DNA of 64,000 nucleotides. Origin: Limonium bicolor (lineage: Eukaryota; Streptophyta; Magnoliopsida; Caryophyllales; Plumbaginaceae). The position numbers were made by a program, and so were the translations under genes. Of the stretch, positions 22,649 through 34,682 are shown in pieces; position 1 is the first letter of the stretch; each line of letters opens with the position of its first letter. The notes under the pieces are model-generated. The model saw only the letters and a program-made list of their open reading frames with translations. It searched no databases and was not told where the DNA came from. The DNA lies in contig CM041778.1 in the NCBI GenBank assembly GCA_023374045.1, forward strand, positions 285,487,533 through 285,551,532. The letters run 5' to 3'.

Positions 22649-22795
22649 GGTCGGACGCGATCCGGACAAGTGTAAATAGGTGTGTCCGGCTCAACAGGGT
22701 CGGACGCGATCCGGACAAGGGTCGGACACGATCCGGACAAGGGTCGGACACGATCCGGACGAGGGTCGGACACGATCCGGACAAGGGTCGGACAC
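22649..22795. repeat. CGGACA tandem repeat in the solo LTR
   Basis: About five copies of a 22-bp unit GGTCGGACACGATCCGGACA with an internal inverted repeat (TCGGA...TCCGA type). A second cluster of TCCGGCC/GGCCGGAC words lies at 23290-23370. Confidence 0.8.
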
Positions 22796-23017
22796 GGCTA
22801 AATGAGGCGTATGAGTACGGGATGTGTGTATGAATGACCGATGAATATTACGGAGGTTTTGGTGAATGAATACGGGATATGTCGTGAGTGAGCGATGCAG
22901 TTTATGGAGGGGAATTGATGAATGGATACGGAGTGTGAATGAGAGGGTATGCAGTGAGGGAGAGATGATCCTTAGACTCTGAAGTCTGGGACAATTTGGA
23001 CTAAAGGCTGTGCTGGG

Positions 23018-23027
23018 TTTATATAGG
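23018..23027 (-). promoter_or_regulatory. TATA box in the solo LTR
   Basis: Minus strand CCTATATAAA, followed downstream by CCCAGCACAG. It is a plausible promoter core that would transcribe leftwards into the remaining TE-B2 gag. Confidence 0.5.
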
Positions 23028-23610
23028 CTTAGAGGGGGGAACAAGGGTTAGTGAAAGTTTGGTATGCTTTGTGAGTGGAGAGTTTGATTGAGCATGGAGC
23101 GTAGATTAATCAATGTTGCAGTGCGCCGCTCCCCTGTCTTCTTATTGCGCCGTCTGATAATTAGCCGAAAGGCTAATTATCTGTGCGTGCCTTTTTATTT
23201 TTCAATTCTGTGTGACGTCTGGATCGTGTCCGGATCCGACGTGACACAGAGTTTTAGATCTGAAACGTGAACTCCGGATCTGGATTTTTTAGTCATGTCC
23301 GGCTTGCGTCCGGCCAAACAGACCCGGACAAGAGATGTCCGGATTTGTGTCCGGCCAAACAGAGCCGGACAAGACCAATTTTTTGTCTCTTCTCCTGATT
23401 TGTTCCCCGTTTGTTGTGTTGTAATCCTTATGATGTATAATCTTTATTTCCTGGGTTTTTTCCTGTATTTAACATATATAACACATCAATTCTTATCAAA
23501 ACATCAATCTTAGGAAAAACCATAATAAGTGGGAAACATTGCCTGAATCGTTACAAATTATAAGGTATTTAAACCCTAAAAAGCCTATATGTTTCACACT
23601 TATCACTGCC

Positions 23611-24598
23611 CACTGGTGCGGTGTAGGCAATCTGTAAAGGCTCAGTTGCCTTGCCCTTCTCAGCATGGGCACCGCCGTCTCCGATGTATTCTTCTGCTGG
23701 TGGGAGTGCTTCCCCTTCCTTTTCTTCCAGGGTTTGGATTGGTTTTGTTCATCGGAGGGTTACCCTTGCCGCTCACCTTGCGCTTCAGCGCTTGTTCCTC
23801 ATCTCTCAGCTGGCAGGTGATCTCAACTCGAGATGCAGCGTGGTAACACTCCTGAATTACTTAGGCATTAGTTACAGTTACATACGGGAATACTAATTCA
23901 CATTACTCATGGCTTTTTAAGGGTTCAACTTGTTTACCTGAAGGGAGGTAAACCGAGTGAAGCCCATGCCATATCGGAGTCGATGGCTCAATCCGCCGTA
24001 GAAGCGGTCGACCAAGACTTGGCCGGTATACCCAAGGTCGGGTAGAAGTCGGAGAAGAGAGGTGAATGCGGTAATACTCATCAACCGTCATCTTCTCGGT
24101 CATCTTAAGTGCATCGAGCTCAAGCCTTTTCTTGGTCTTGACATGCTCGGGGTAGTACTTAGTTCGGAGAAGAGAGGTGAATGCTTCCCATCCGAATGCA
24201 GATCAGCTATGTGCTCGGCCTTGATGAGCTTCCACCAGTCCATAGCCGCGTCTTTCAGGTAGTACGCAGCTATCCTCACTCGAACTCCAGCGGGAGTCTC
24301 AAGTGTCTCGAAGGCCGTCTCCATCTCGGAGAGGTAGGCCTCGAGCTTGGCGGGGTCGCTCTCGCCTCTAAACAAGCAGTCGAAGGTCGGCGACAGCTTT
24401 CACCCAATTCGTTTCTCGGGGATGAGGTGGGTCGGGTTGCTGCTGCTGCGCTGCTGCTGTGTTTGCTGTGTTTGCTGTACACCGTGATTACTTGCGGTAG
24501 CATCTGCGCTACCGTGGCGGCGACGATCTCAGCTATCGTCTGCGAGCCCGTCCATCAGATGTCTCTCCTCTAGGTCGGCCTCGACCTCGTCCTGACAT
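23611..24598 (-). pseudogene. gag: gag exons 1-2 of TE-B2 (capsid)
   Basis: ATG at 24598, same start as TE-B1. The capsid domain has FETLETPAGVRVRIAAYYL and WWKL, then FYGGLSHR-like sequence, interrupted by intron-like stretch 1 at 23937-23852 and by several one-base losses (for example near 24378 and 24030) relative to TE-B1. The remainder of exon 2 continues on the far side of the solo LTR (21709-21680). As assembled it cannot yield capsid protein. Confidence 0.8.
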
Positions 24599-24805
24599 CT
24601 GAACAAGTGTGGATTACATTAGATGTTGTGATACTATGACCTCATGGTCTTCATTCAAGCAATGGTATCGTCCTTGCAGACGTTAAGGGTATCCGTTGTT
24701 AACAACGGTAGTTCCTAGTTAGGTTTCTAAATATCCGTCTTATGACGGTTGAAATCCTAACGGTAATCACTACACTTAAGAGTCTAATCATCAGAGCGAT
24801 ACTTC

Positions 24806-24817
24806 GCTCTGATACCA
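24806..24817 (-). promoter_or_regulatory. Primer-binding site (tRNA-iMet) of TE-B2
   Basis: Minus strand TGGTATCAGAGC, five bases from the LTR. The perfect 10-bp hairpin over the PBS seen in TE-B1 is conserved here. Confidence 0.9.
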
Positions 24818-24822
24818 CTTTT

Positions 24823-27800
24823 TGTAACACCCCAACCGCTAATCCTTTCATAATCCTTTAATCGTTCCCATACTTACCTTACTCGCAGCGGAATACCTGC
24901 TACTTGCTTACTCCCGGCGGGTGATACAACGCCGTTAGCCACCAAGGCCAACAAGGCTACTACTACTTACTGTATCGGTCTGACGATTAGAATAAAGCAA
25001 ATACATACTACATACTTTACAATGCCAAATACTTACTTACAATTGATTACCGAGTATCCGAGTTAGGCAAATTACATTCCATGACTACTTCCCAAAATGA
25101 AGAGTTTGTACAACCTCTCCTTACTATCCAATTAAGAGTTCAATGTCCAAAAAGGTGTACCACATGGTACACCGGCTACTCAAAAGGCTCTAGCCGTGTA
25201 CAACTCGGTACACTCTTCTAATTCCTACTAACTACTCCAAAAAGAATTACATGCTGCCCTTACCCTACCTTCACGCCTCGCGGGTACCTGTGGAGTAAAA
25301 ACATTCCCCCTAGGGGGTCAGCTTACGCTGCATATGATAACCGCATACCCGCGTACTACGAGGGTACGCCAACTATTTGGTCGAGTACATGCGGTCGTTT
25401 CATTCATACATACATACATGCTTCATACAATGCAATACAATACATTCATTTTACCACGCATACATACATACAATGCATGCAAGGAATACAATACAAGTCA
25501 TTCATTCATAATTACCATACTCACCGCATCACGGAGATACAATTCTCCAATACATACAAGGTCTTGTTAGCCTTATTACACACCCGGGTTAATCGGGTGT
25601 TCAATACTTTTACTCCGGGTCAATGACTTACAATAGTCAAGACCAATACAACACAATACTTACATTCTTACATACTTTACTTCCAGTTAAGTCGGTATGA
25701 CCTCCGGGCAGGGAGTACTATCTCCCACCACCGGGGCTTTGAGATGGCACACTAATCCAGGATGCTACCCATACAAAGGGAATTAGTCTAAGGAAAAGAT
25801 CATAGCCAGGATTCGGTTCCAACCTCTTGTGGTTCCTTATCCTCACGCGTGGCCGAAACTGTATCGGGCTTCTACTCATTCCATTACTCATTACTCATGT
25901 CAGGAGTTAGATTGTTAGGAATTAGTAGAAGTCCATACTTACTTTCCATACATACTTACAATACACATGTACTCATATACTTACACATACACTTCATTCT
26001 CATACATACATCTCATGATTATACAAACTATTCGTTCAAGAAGAATACAACAAGAACAATATAGTTCAAACACATTTATGTGCAATATAGATCCGATTCA
26101 TGCATTTATCTTGTTGGTGATCACATAAGCACACAAATCGGGTAACCAAGTTAGGATACAGGGCATGAGGAAATCATACCGTTCACCGTCGAATACGTTC
26201 TACCGGTTCCTTTGGGGATCAACTATCCGATTCCTATACATACATGAAGTAGTACGATCAATGATCTATTATTGATCTAACTTACTCCCTCATTAATACT
26301 TTCAATATATACTTACTACTTCTTTACATTCATACTTGGTTATAAACCTTTCTTTTCTTTACTACCTCACAAACTTGTTTTCTTACAAAATTACTTACTT
26401 CCTTACCATTATTACTCCATCAATGGTGTATTACTACATATATATGCATACGGGTATATAGGCATATATATATGTACATATGATTGCTATAGTCCATATG
26501 ATTAAAACTTTTTTTTTTGTTTGACCCGACCGACCCACCCTGGGTCGGTCCCCTGGGTCGGTCGGGTGCAGAGACTCGATTACAGAAAATTTCAGACCGA
26601 CCGACCCAGCCAGGGTCGGTCCACTGGTCGGTCGGTTACAGAAAGAATCCGACTCAAAATTTCTGCTCGACCGACCCAGGCAGGGTCGGTCCCCTGGGTC
26701 GGTCGGCTGCAGAGACATTTCCACCTAAAGATTCCCACTCGACCGACCCGGACAGAGTCGGTCTCTGGGTCGGTCGGATGCAGAAGCTTTCGGGATTGCT
26801 GATTTTCGGGTCGACCGACCTGCTAGGATCGGTCCTAGGGTCGGTCCAGCCCAGTGCTCATTTTAATTACTTATTTTGAATCCCAAACTCTACTCAATTC
26901 ACACCCAATCTTTTCCTACTCATTTCCACATGTTTCCTACATGTTTAAAACACCATTTAAATCCTCTAATTCACCTTCGTTCATCCATCAACTCATTGTT
27001 AAATCCATCAATCCACTTACCCCATTTTTTCCTCCCTTCATTCCAGCACTTATACCAATTTTCTTTCTTCGTTGCTACAGATTTTCATTCAACTTCTACC
27101 TTCATTACTCTCTCAACTAATGCTACTCTTGGCATCTCAAATTCATTACTCACATCCTAGTTCCAATCTCTTAACTTACCTCTTTCAAAATCTGTTCGAC
27201 TACTAAACCACCCATTTTTACACTCTTCAAAATCTGTTACAAATGCGCCTAAGTCCTCAAATTCCTAAATGAATTTTGACATAGCCTCCCCTATATTTCT
27301 AACATTCTCCACACATTATTTCAGCCACGAATACTCATCCTCTCAACCTGTTACACAATTCAATCATTCTCACAATTCCAACACTACCACAACAACATAA
27401 AATCCTGCACACATACACACTTACTACCTAATGTTTTCCCAAGCTTTTAAAACTCATTTAAAAACTTCAAACTGTTACAATATCATTCTTCATTGTACTA
27501 CAATACATTGCTACTCATTACCCAATTCATTACTCATTTTATTACTCCAAAAACTGTTACATTACAATGCACAAACTAACACAAGGTAAGAGTATTTACC
27601 TTGTCTTGTTAGTTGTTACTTTCTTTCTTTCTTTTCCTCTTCCTTCCTCCTCCTTTGTTCTCGGTCCCAATGAGACTCAAACACACACAAGTGCTACAGC
27701 ACATACACATACACAATACCATTTAGTTTCATTTTATACTAACCCTAGAATTTAAGTTTTAGGGTTTAGAAAGAAGGTTACCTTCCAATGAGTAGATGAA

Positions 27801-28770
27801 GCTCTTGCCTTGCAAGAGAACAAAATTCCTAGCCCCCAAAAGAAGCCAAATCGGCTGGAGTAACAAGGAGAAAGCATTCAAAAACTGAAAATGCTTAAAA
27901 TGCAAACAAGGGCTAGAAATGATGGATTTTCGAATTTCTTTTAACCTCAAGATGATAAGGAGGTGAAGGTGCTTCTAATGGTGGTTTCAAATCTCCAAGG
28001 TGGATACCCTCAAAAACGAAAATGGTCCTTTTCGATTTTTTGGAAAGATAGAAATGCTCTCCTTGCCAAGGGGATTCCAATGGTGCTATTTTTATATTTT
28101 TTGGACAAGTATGGAGCTAGAACAAGAAGAGAGAAGGAGGGAGTTTTGTGGTTGTTCTCATTTCTCCATGGCTGCGCAGGAACAAGAAGGGAGTTCAGAA
28201 AATAGAGAAAGAGAGGAAGGAGAGGAGGGCTACGTGAGTGAAGAGGGAAAAGTGAGGTTTAGGAGAGAGAGTGTTAATTTTTCCTCTCTTATTCCCTTGT
28301 CTTTTAGCTAATAAGAAGGGAAATAATGAGAGTGAGAGAGGGAGGGTGCTGGCCGCCCCCTACACACACACACAATCAGATTTTTGCTTTTTATTTGCAA
28401 AGTGGACACACTAAGTTTGTTTAATTGCATTCTCACCCCACAACTTACCGTTGTTCACAGTTCTTACTAACCGGTACCCGTTTTCCGGAATTTTCTCGTT
28501 TAATTAATTTTATTGGCTCTAAAGCTTCACTAATATTTATTAGTGACTATTTAGTTGACCAAAATTGTTACGAGTCTATTTGACCCGCTTAAAGTCACGT
28601 TTTCCCTGTTTCCTCGAAAAACGCGCTTTAAGGTTCGTTTTATGCTTTTAAAACCCATTTTAAAGGTCCGTTTTCTTCGGGATTTGTTCCCTCGTATTTA
28701 TTTTAGTGTAATTAAGCCTTAAAAATACAATTAGCCTAATTAATCACTGTTTTAATTACGGGGTATTTCA
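24823..28770 (-). repeat. 5' LTR of TE-B2
   Basis: 3,948 bp, matched to the 3' LTR (12318-16266) throughout. The outer end is followed by target duplication ACGGC at 28771-28775. Differences between the LTRs are mostly one-base indels. Confidence 0.92.
26525..26848. repeat. Five-hairpin array, TE-B2 5' LTR
   Basis: Same five-unit GGTCGGTC inverted-repeat array as at 8169-8503 and 14016-14345. Confidence 0.88.
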
Positions 28771-29923
28771 ACGGCTAGCATATAAATAGTCTTAGGTTAG
28801 TTTTTGAGTATCAAACCATATATACCCTTAATTAATATAATTTAGGTAGTAAATTAACTTACTTTGATATTTAAGCTTGGATTTAATTTTCCACCATTTG
28901 TGCAAAATTTTTTCCCTAATTGACAGCACCATTCTGCCATATAAATGCAAGGGAAAGCACATGTATTAGTTCATGTGACATCAACAACCAATCAAGATTT
29001 TATGAGCTTAGAATGTCATGATTTACCTATATATATAGAGCTGGGTAGTGGCCCTTTCCTCGCCAGAAATTTTGGAGTTAAGAGGGTGTTAAAACACCAC
29101 ACAAACCAGCATAATAACCGGTAGTGACCAGGTGAGGAAATGTCAAAGTTTTACCTTATTATAAAGGCTTAAAAATGGAGTTCTCAGGCCACATGACACA
29201 ACACTTGGAGAGGTTCATATGTGTACCGAATGATTACACAAAAAGAAGCAAAATGAGCTGGAGAAAGTCTAGAACAAAACCCGTAATTAAAGGAAGAAAA
29301 AAGAGTATGTTTAATGCATATTTTTCTACCTTAGTATTCTCTTAGATGAGCTATGCTCCTCCTCTGATTTTTCCACCAAGAGCCACTCATTTTCCAGCAC
29401 AAACTCACACCAAATGGCTGGATGGAGGTAAGAATAGATGAGCCCAAGGTAAAGAGGAAGAAGAGAGGAAGAAGATGGACATAAACAAGACTTAAGAGCT
29501 TACCTATGTCAAGAGATCTCATCGATGGAGGTGGGTGTTCTTCTCGGTTTGAAAGAGGAAGAAGAGGGGGTTTGAGCTGAAGGAAAAACGGCTGGAATGA
29601 GAAGGAATGAAGTAGGGAATTCTACTTTGGCTTGTAAAAGTAAAATAAGATTACTTTAGCTAATAGTGTTAGGTGAGTCATCCAAGATATTTTTGGAGGT
29701 TTCTTCATGCTAGGGGAATCCTCTTAAGTGGCCGGAAGCATGGAGTCAAGGTGATAAGGTAGATTTGACTTAATTTAATTAGTAAATGATAGTTATCTTA
29801 TTTTATAAAAAGGTTACCTATGTGTCATATATATACATATTGGTACCGGCTACAAGGTGAGATTAATGCCTTAAGTTGGCGGCAATAAGTGGTCGTAGCC
29901 AAAGAGCAAGTTTTGACCATTAA
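28771..29923. other. Flank segment, inverted copy of 5103-6252
   Basis: AT-rich, with no gene recognised. It matches 5103-6252 in reverse with scattered substitutions and small indels. Confidence 0.55.
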
Positions 29924-31164
29924 TGAAATACCCCGAAATTAAAAATAATGATTAATTACTAATTATGATTTTAGAGGCTTGATTACATCTAAATAAACAT
30001 GAGGGTACAACACTCGAAGAAAACAGATCCTTAAAACGAATTAAAAGCACAAAACCCTAAAGCGTGTTTTCAATGAAACCGGGAAAACACGACTTTAAGC
30101 GGGTTAAATAAACCCGTAATAATTTTAGTCAATCAAATGTCTATATTCAGACATTAGTGAAGGTCTAGAACCAATAAAATTAATTAAATGAGAAAATTCC
30201 GGAAAACGGGTTCTGATTAGTGAGTAATGTAAAACAAGAAATTGTGGGGTGATAAGCGTAATAAGAGCAAACTATTCTGTGCCACTTGCAAATAAAAATT
30301 AAAAATCTGTAGAGTGTGTGTGGTGTGGCCGGTTCCCTCCCCCTCTATCACTCTTTTATTTGCTATTAGACACATAAAGACAAAACAATAAAAGAAAAGA
30401 AAAGTAAATAAGTACAATACTCACCTTTTGAGTATCTCTCCTACCCATTCTCTTGCTCTCTCTCACACGTTCGCACTCCCCCACCTGAACTCTCTTCCTC
30501 CCCAAGCTTGCTAATGGCTATTTTGTAGAGTTCACACAGCCCACCTCTTGCTCTTCATTTTTCTTGGCCAAAATCAACTCCAAATGCAAAGAAAATTACA
30601 CCACTAAACTCCTCTCTCCTTGGGAAACATTCCTCTCTTTTCAAAAATCAAAAAACACCACTTTCATTTCCATGGGTGTATCTCATTTTGAAGCTTGAAG
30701 ACTACCATTGGAAGCACCTTCATCCCCTTATCATTTTAAGGTAAAAAAGGAACCCAAAGTTCTTCCTTTCTAGCCCTCTCTTTCATCTTGGAAATTTTCC
30801 AGATTTTTAAACCTCCTTGTTGTGCCTTGCTTCAGCCAATTTTTGGCTCCTCCAAGAAGGTTCTGTGGCTTGCTGTTTTAAGGCTCAAAACTTCATCTAT
30901 AAGTTCCAAGGTAAAACTCTTTAGAGCTCTAAACCTTCCTTGTGTTCTAGGGCTAATTTTAGAGGTTTAGGGATTTCATTAATGCTCATTATCATTCTTT
31001 GGTATGGGCTGTAGCATTTCTGAAATTGTGAAGGAAGAACAAGAAAGAAGAAAAGAAGAAAGGAAAGGAAAGAAGCTAGCAAACTCAAGGTAAATAAGCT
31101 AACCCTTGAGCTAGCTTGTATGTAGAAGAAAAACAGAATTTTAGTGCTTAGTATTGAATAACTA
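29924..31164 (+). mobile_element. LTR-E fragment, inverted copy
   Basis: Begins TGAAATACCCCGAAATT and matches 5102-3863 in reverse. Interrupted at 31164 by TE-C. The expected continuation of LTR-E is not found on the far side of TE-C at 54600. Confidence 0.7.
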
Positions 31165-31277
31165 TGTAACACCCTGGATTTTGCCATAAAACATATATTA
31201 TTAAATTACAAAACCAACGGTGAAAACGGCTTCGAAAACGGACCCCAAACGAGGTCTGAAGGTGCAAAACAAGCCTG

Positions 31278-31606
31278 GTCCGAACTTGTGTCCGGACATG
31301 GGAAGCTCGGACACAAGTCGAGAGTTGAAAAGTCCGAAAATCAAAGGCGTCCGAACTTGTGTCCGGACTTCTAAGTTCGGACACAAGTCGAGTTTCAAAG
31401 TCCGAAAATTCTTACGCGGCGTGTCCGAACATTGGTCCGAGCTTACAAGTTCGGACATAAGTCGAGACTTGTAAGTCGGCCTCGTCCTCGCATGCTGTCC
31501 AAACATTGAAGTTCGGACAGAAGTTCGGACACAACAAAACAGCGGAAACTCAATAAACTCTCGCGGCCTGTCCGAACATGGATGTCCGGACGGACGTTCG
31601 GACAGG
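31278..31606. repeat. Five-hairpin array, TE-C 3' LTR
   Basis: GTCCGAAC/GTTCGGAC units with about 73-bp spacing, as at 3425-3753 but reversed. Confidence 0.85.
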
Positions 31607-33311
31607 TCCTGATATACATCTTTACAAGAGAAACCAATTCAACACCAAAATAAACATAATAACTTAGCAACCAAAGAAGAATCATTTCCATGACTTAGTA
31701 CCTCAAATAACCAAGAAAACCATCGAAAGATCTCTTATACAGAAAGTAATTCTCCAATAAAACACTTCAACTAAATAACAGCGGAACAACAAAATCCAAA
31801 AGGCGTTACCGCCACACTCTGGCAAAGAGTGCTCAGGCTTTAAACTACAATTCAAATACCAAATCGTTCCCAAACTTGTAAAGCATAGCAATTCCAAAAC
31901 ATAACTCAACTCGAAATTATGCGTAGAAATTATCCAGTCATCCTAAGCTATGTGGCTGCGTGTCCCAATCCCCAATTCAGCCATGAGTACCTGTGACCAT
32001 AAAACAACAATAGAAAACGCGAAGGGGTCGCGCAAATCAGCAAAACTGAGTAAACATTGCCTCAACTTGTAAAATACATTTTGAAACTCCTTTTTCATTT
32101 GCAAGACATTAACTCACACCACATCGTTAACCAGTTTCACCAACACCAAACCACCATTAATAAAACATTTCGGGGGAGAACTTTCCAAGAACCAAATCAA
32201 TGGCTTACACGGACGACCCCCAAATCGGGTCACAATAATAAGAATCCCACCTCACTCTACGTCCTTAAGTGTGCACACCCCCCAGAAGGTAACTTATGAC
32301 CCAAAGGAGTAGATCATTAGAGCTTAACTGCAAGTAATGTCTGCAGGCAAAATAATAAGAATATCCACGGGGTACATAGTACCAATAGTTTCACGGAGCG
32401 CCATAAAGGCACCAACAATTTACACGGAGCACCAAGAGGTACCAACAATCCAGTAACCAATTCAAAAAGTCTCCCAAAACATTTATTCAAACCCTTTTGC
32501 AAAACATCTCACCAGAACACAGGGGAAATAATTCCCAAACTTCCACAATATAAAAAACCACAGTAAATCCAATCCATTGATATTTCACAAAACACAGAGG
32601 TAGAGAATGTTGAGCACAACATTTACCTGGATACGCTCACAGCCACAAAATCACTCAGCAAGATCAGCAATAGCGTTCGTTAGGGAATTCGGTGTCTAGA
32701 ATTGTAAGCAGAAACACAATCAGGAACTACTCAAATACCAAAGAATTAACTATCTAACCTTACCAATGGATTCCCCTTACCCTTCTACCAGAACCGGCAC
32801 CAGAGAAGCGGCCTAACAGCGACGGGAAAACAAGAACGTGAATTTAAGAGGGGTTGGAAGCTTGAAGAAAGAGAGGAGCGTAGAGACGGCGTAATGAAGA
32901 TGAAGAAGATCGTGGTAAAGATCGTGAAGTTAAATAGGGAATAAATAACATAATAAAGTAGAAATAAATTAATATATACATTTGATTTAAAAGGAGAGAG
33001 AATTGAGAAATAGTTTGTAAAATAATTACCACAATAATATTAGTCTGAAAACTGAGTAATCAAATAACGTTAAAAATCATGGAAGGATCTAGATTCAAGA
33101 TTAGAGAGATAAATAAATATTATTTGGTTAAAGTAAAAATAGAAGAAAGACTAACTAATCGTTAGTAAAGAATGAGAAGAATTATCTAAATAAATAGATA
33201 AAAGAATAAATACATAGTAGCTGAATAAATAAGTTAGGAAGAGGAAAATATTTTAGAAGAAGTAAAATCAAATTTGTATTCTTAAACATAATAAAGTTGT
33301 TTGAGACGAAC

Positions 33312-33316
<5 letters not shown>

Positions 33317-33358
<42 letters not shown>
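33317..33358. repeat. AT microsatellite
   Basis: About 20 AT dinucleotides. Shorter at the matching sites in the other two family-C LTRs (about 1686-1709 and 54493-54512). Confidence 0.9.
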
Positions 33359-33360
<2 letters not shown>

Positions 33361-33444
33361 TTCTCTGGGCCCTTAATAATTCTGTTAATAACATTCCCGA
33401 CCATATGCTAATTTAATCCTATGCCAAAATTCACGGATATTTCA

Positions 33445-33468
33445 TCTCATCCCCCTTAAAAGAAAGCT
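33445..33468 (-). promoter_or_regulatory. Polypurine tract of TE-C
   Basis: Minus strand CTTTCTTTTAAGGGGGATGA just before the 3' LTR. Very similar to that of TE-F. Confidence 0.8.
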
Positions 33469-33549
33469 TCGCCCTCGAAGATAAGCCTAGACAATGCTCC
33501 AACCAAAACACATTCTGAAAGCTGAATCCAACTGAACTTGACATTAGTC

Positions 33550-34679
33550 TTAAACGGTTACCTGCTCGAAAAGCTGAGGGTACTTCTTCTTCATTTCCTC
33601 TTCGACCTCCCACGTCGCCTCCTCAGTCCCATGATTCGACCACAACACCTTGACCATTCGGGTGGACATCGATCGGGTCTCTCTGGTCTTGGTGTCCAGT
33701 ACCTTAATGGGGTATTCCTGGTACGATAGGTTCTGCTCCAATTCCAGCACCTCAGGCTGTAGAACGTGGGATGAGTCGGGGACATAACGCTTCAGCTGAG
33801 AGACATGGAAAACATTATGGACTCTCTCCAGCTCACGAGGTAGGGCCAATCTATAGGCCACCTCTCCAATTCTCTCCAGGACCTCGTATGGACCCACGAA
33901 TTTGGGGCTCAATTTCCCCTTCTTCCCAAATCTGGTTACCCCTCTTACAGGAGACACCTTCAGGAAGACTCTATCACCAACTTCAAATTCAACCGGTCTC
34001 CTCTTTAAGTCAGCATAGGACTTCTGCCTGTCCTGGGCCGCTTTCATTCGGCTCTGGATGATTCGGACCTGCTCCATCGTCTCCTCTATCAGCTGGGGTC
34101 CCAATATCACTGTCTCACTGATGTCGCTCCAACATAAAGGGGTTCTGCATTTCCTCCCATACAAGGCTTCATAGGGAGTCATCTTAATGCTAGAGTGGTA
34201 ACTGTTATTATATGAGAACTCCACCAGATGAAGTCTGTCTGCCCAGGTCCCCTGAAAATCCATGACACATGCCCGAAGCATGTCCTCTAAGGTCTGGATG
34301 GTTCTCTCCGTCTGACCATCTGTCGCCGGATGGAAAGCAGTGCTCAACTTCAATTTAGTACCCATAGCCTTCTGAAACCGCTGCCAGAAATGTGCTAAGA
34401 ATCTCGAATCTCGATCAGATACTATCGTCTGGGCACGCCATGGTATCTGACCACATACTTAAGGTATGCATCCACTAGCTGGCTCATAGACCAAGTGCTC
34501 TTCATAGGTATGAATCGAGCGGACTTGGTGAGTCGATCCACGATCACCCATATCTGGTTGACCCCACCCTTCGCCGGCGGTAGTCCGACTACGAAATCCA
34601 TAGAAATAGAGTCCCACTTCCATTTGGGTACTTCCAAAGGCTGCAACAATCCTCCCATCCTCTTATGCTCGAACTTCAC
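33550..34679 (-). pseudogene. Integrase core and chromodomain of TE-C
   Basis: The core has [14 protein letters not shown] and [13 protein letters not shown] in the first part (34679-34422). After a one-base frame change near 34427 there follow [20 protein letters not shown] (catalytic E), [32 protein letters not shown] and a chromodomain with [20 protein letters not shown]. It ends at 33550. The N-terminal zinc-binding part is in the preceding frame (34683-36719), which ends in a TAG after CLTC. So the integrase is broken twice, once by a stop and once by a frame change. Confidence 0.87.
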
Positions 34680-34682
34680 CTT

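Larger units (their letters stand above)
21715..23605 (-). mobile_element. Solo LTR related to TE-D, inserted in TE-B2 gag
   Basis: 1,891 bp, minus strand TGATAAGTGT...TTTGCA, flanked by CTGCC at 21710-21714 and 23606-23610. TE-B1 shows the uninterrupted site at 11412-11425. It is similar at the start and in overall layout to the TE-D LTR (60756-62498): TGATAAGTGT, then AAATACAGG/AAATGTAGG, then GGACA-rich repeats. No coding region, PBS or second LTR is seen. A strongly deleted element cannot be ruled out. Confidence 0.75.
12318..28770 (-). mobile_element. TE-B2, full-length Tekay-type chromovirus with an AlkB-like ORF
   Basis: 16.45 kb, minus strand, two LTRs of 3.95 kb, target duplication ACGGC at 12313-12317 and 28771-28775. 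Order in the sense of transcription: 5' LTR, PBS, gag (broken by a solo LTR at 21715-23605), AlkB-like ORF, protease, reverse transcriptase, RNase H, integrase, chromodomain, polypurine tract, 3' LTR. The C-terminal chromodomain and the iMet primer site fit the Tekay lineage. Pol has several frame changes, some of which may be consensus errors. The AlkB-like ORF is not part of the normal gene set of the family. Confidence 0.92.
21186..33444 (-). repeat. Arm B of the large inverted duplication
   Basis: Inverted counterpart of 1598-11944. It contains the family-C LTR, LTR-E, flank, family-B 5' LTR and gag. It is longer because of the 1.9-kb solo LTR at 21715-23605. Arm B continues leftwards through AlkB and pol, which arm A lacks. 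Confidence 0.85.
31165..33444 (-). repeat. 3' LTR of TE-C
   Basis: 2,280 bp, TGAAATATCC...GGGTGTTACA on the minus strand. Longer than the 5' LTR mainly because of the AT microsatellite at 33317-33358. Hairpin array at 31278-31606. Confidence 0.9.

Noticed and set aside
30921..31187. Hydrophobic open frame of 88 codons (also at 3840-4103)
   Set aside because: It is LTR-E sequence crossing into the family-C LTR, with no conserved domain. The coding appearance comes from T-rich DNA.
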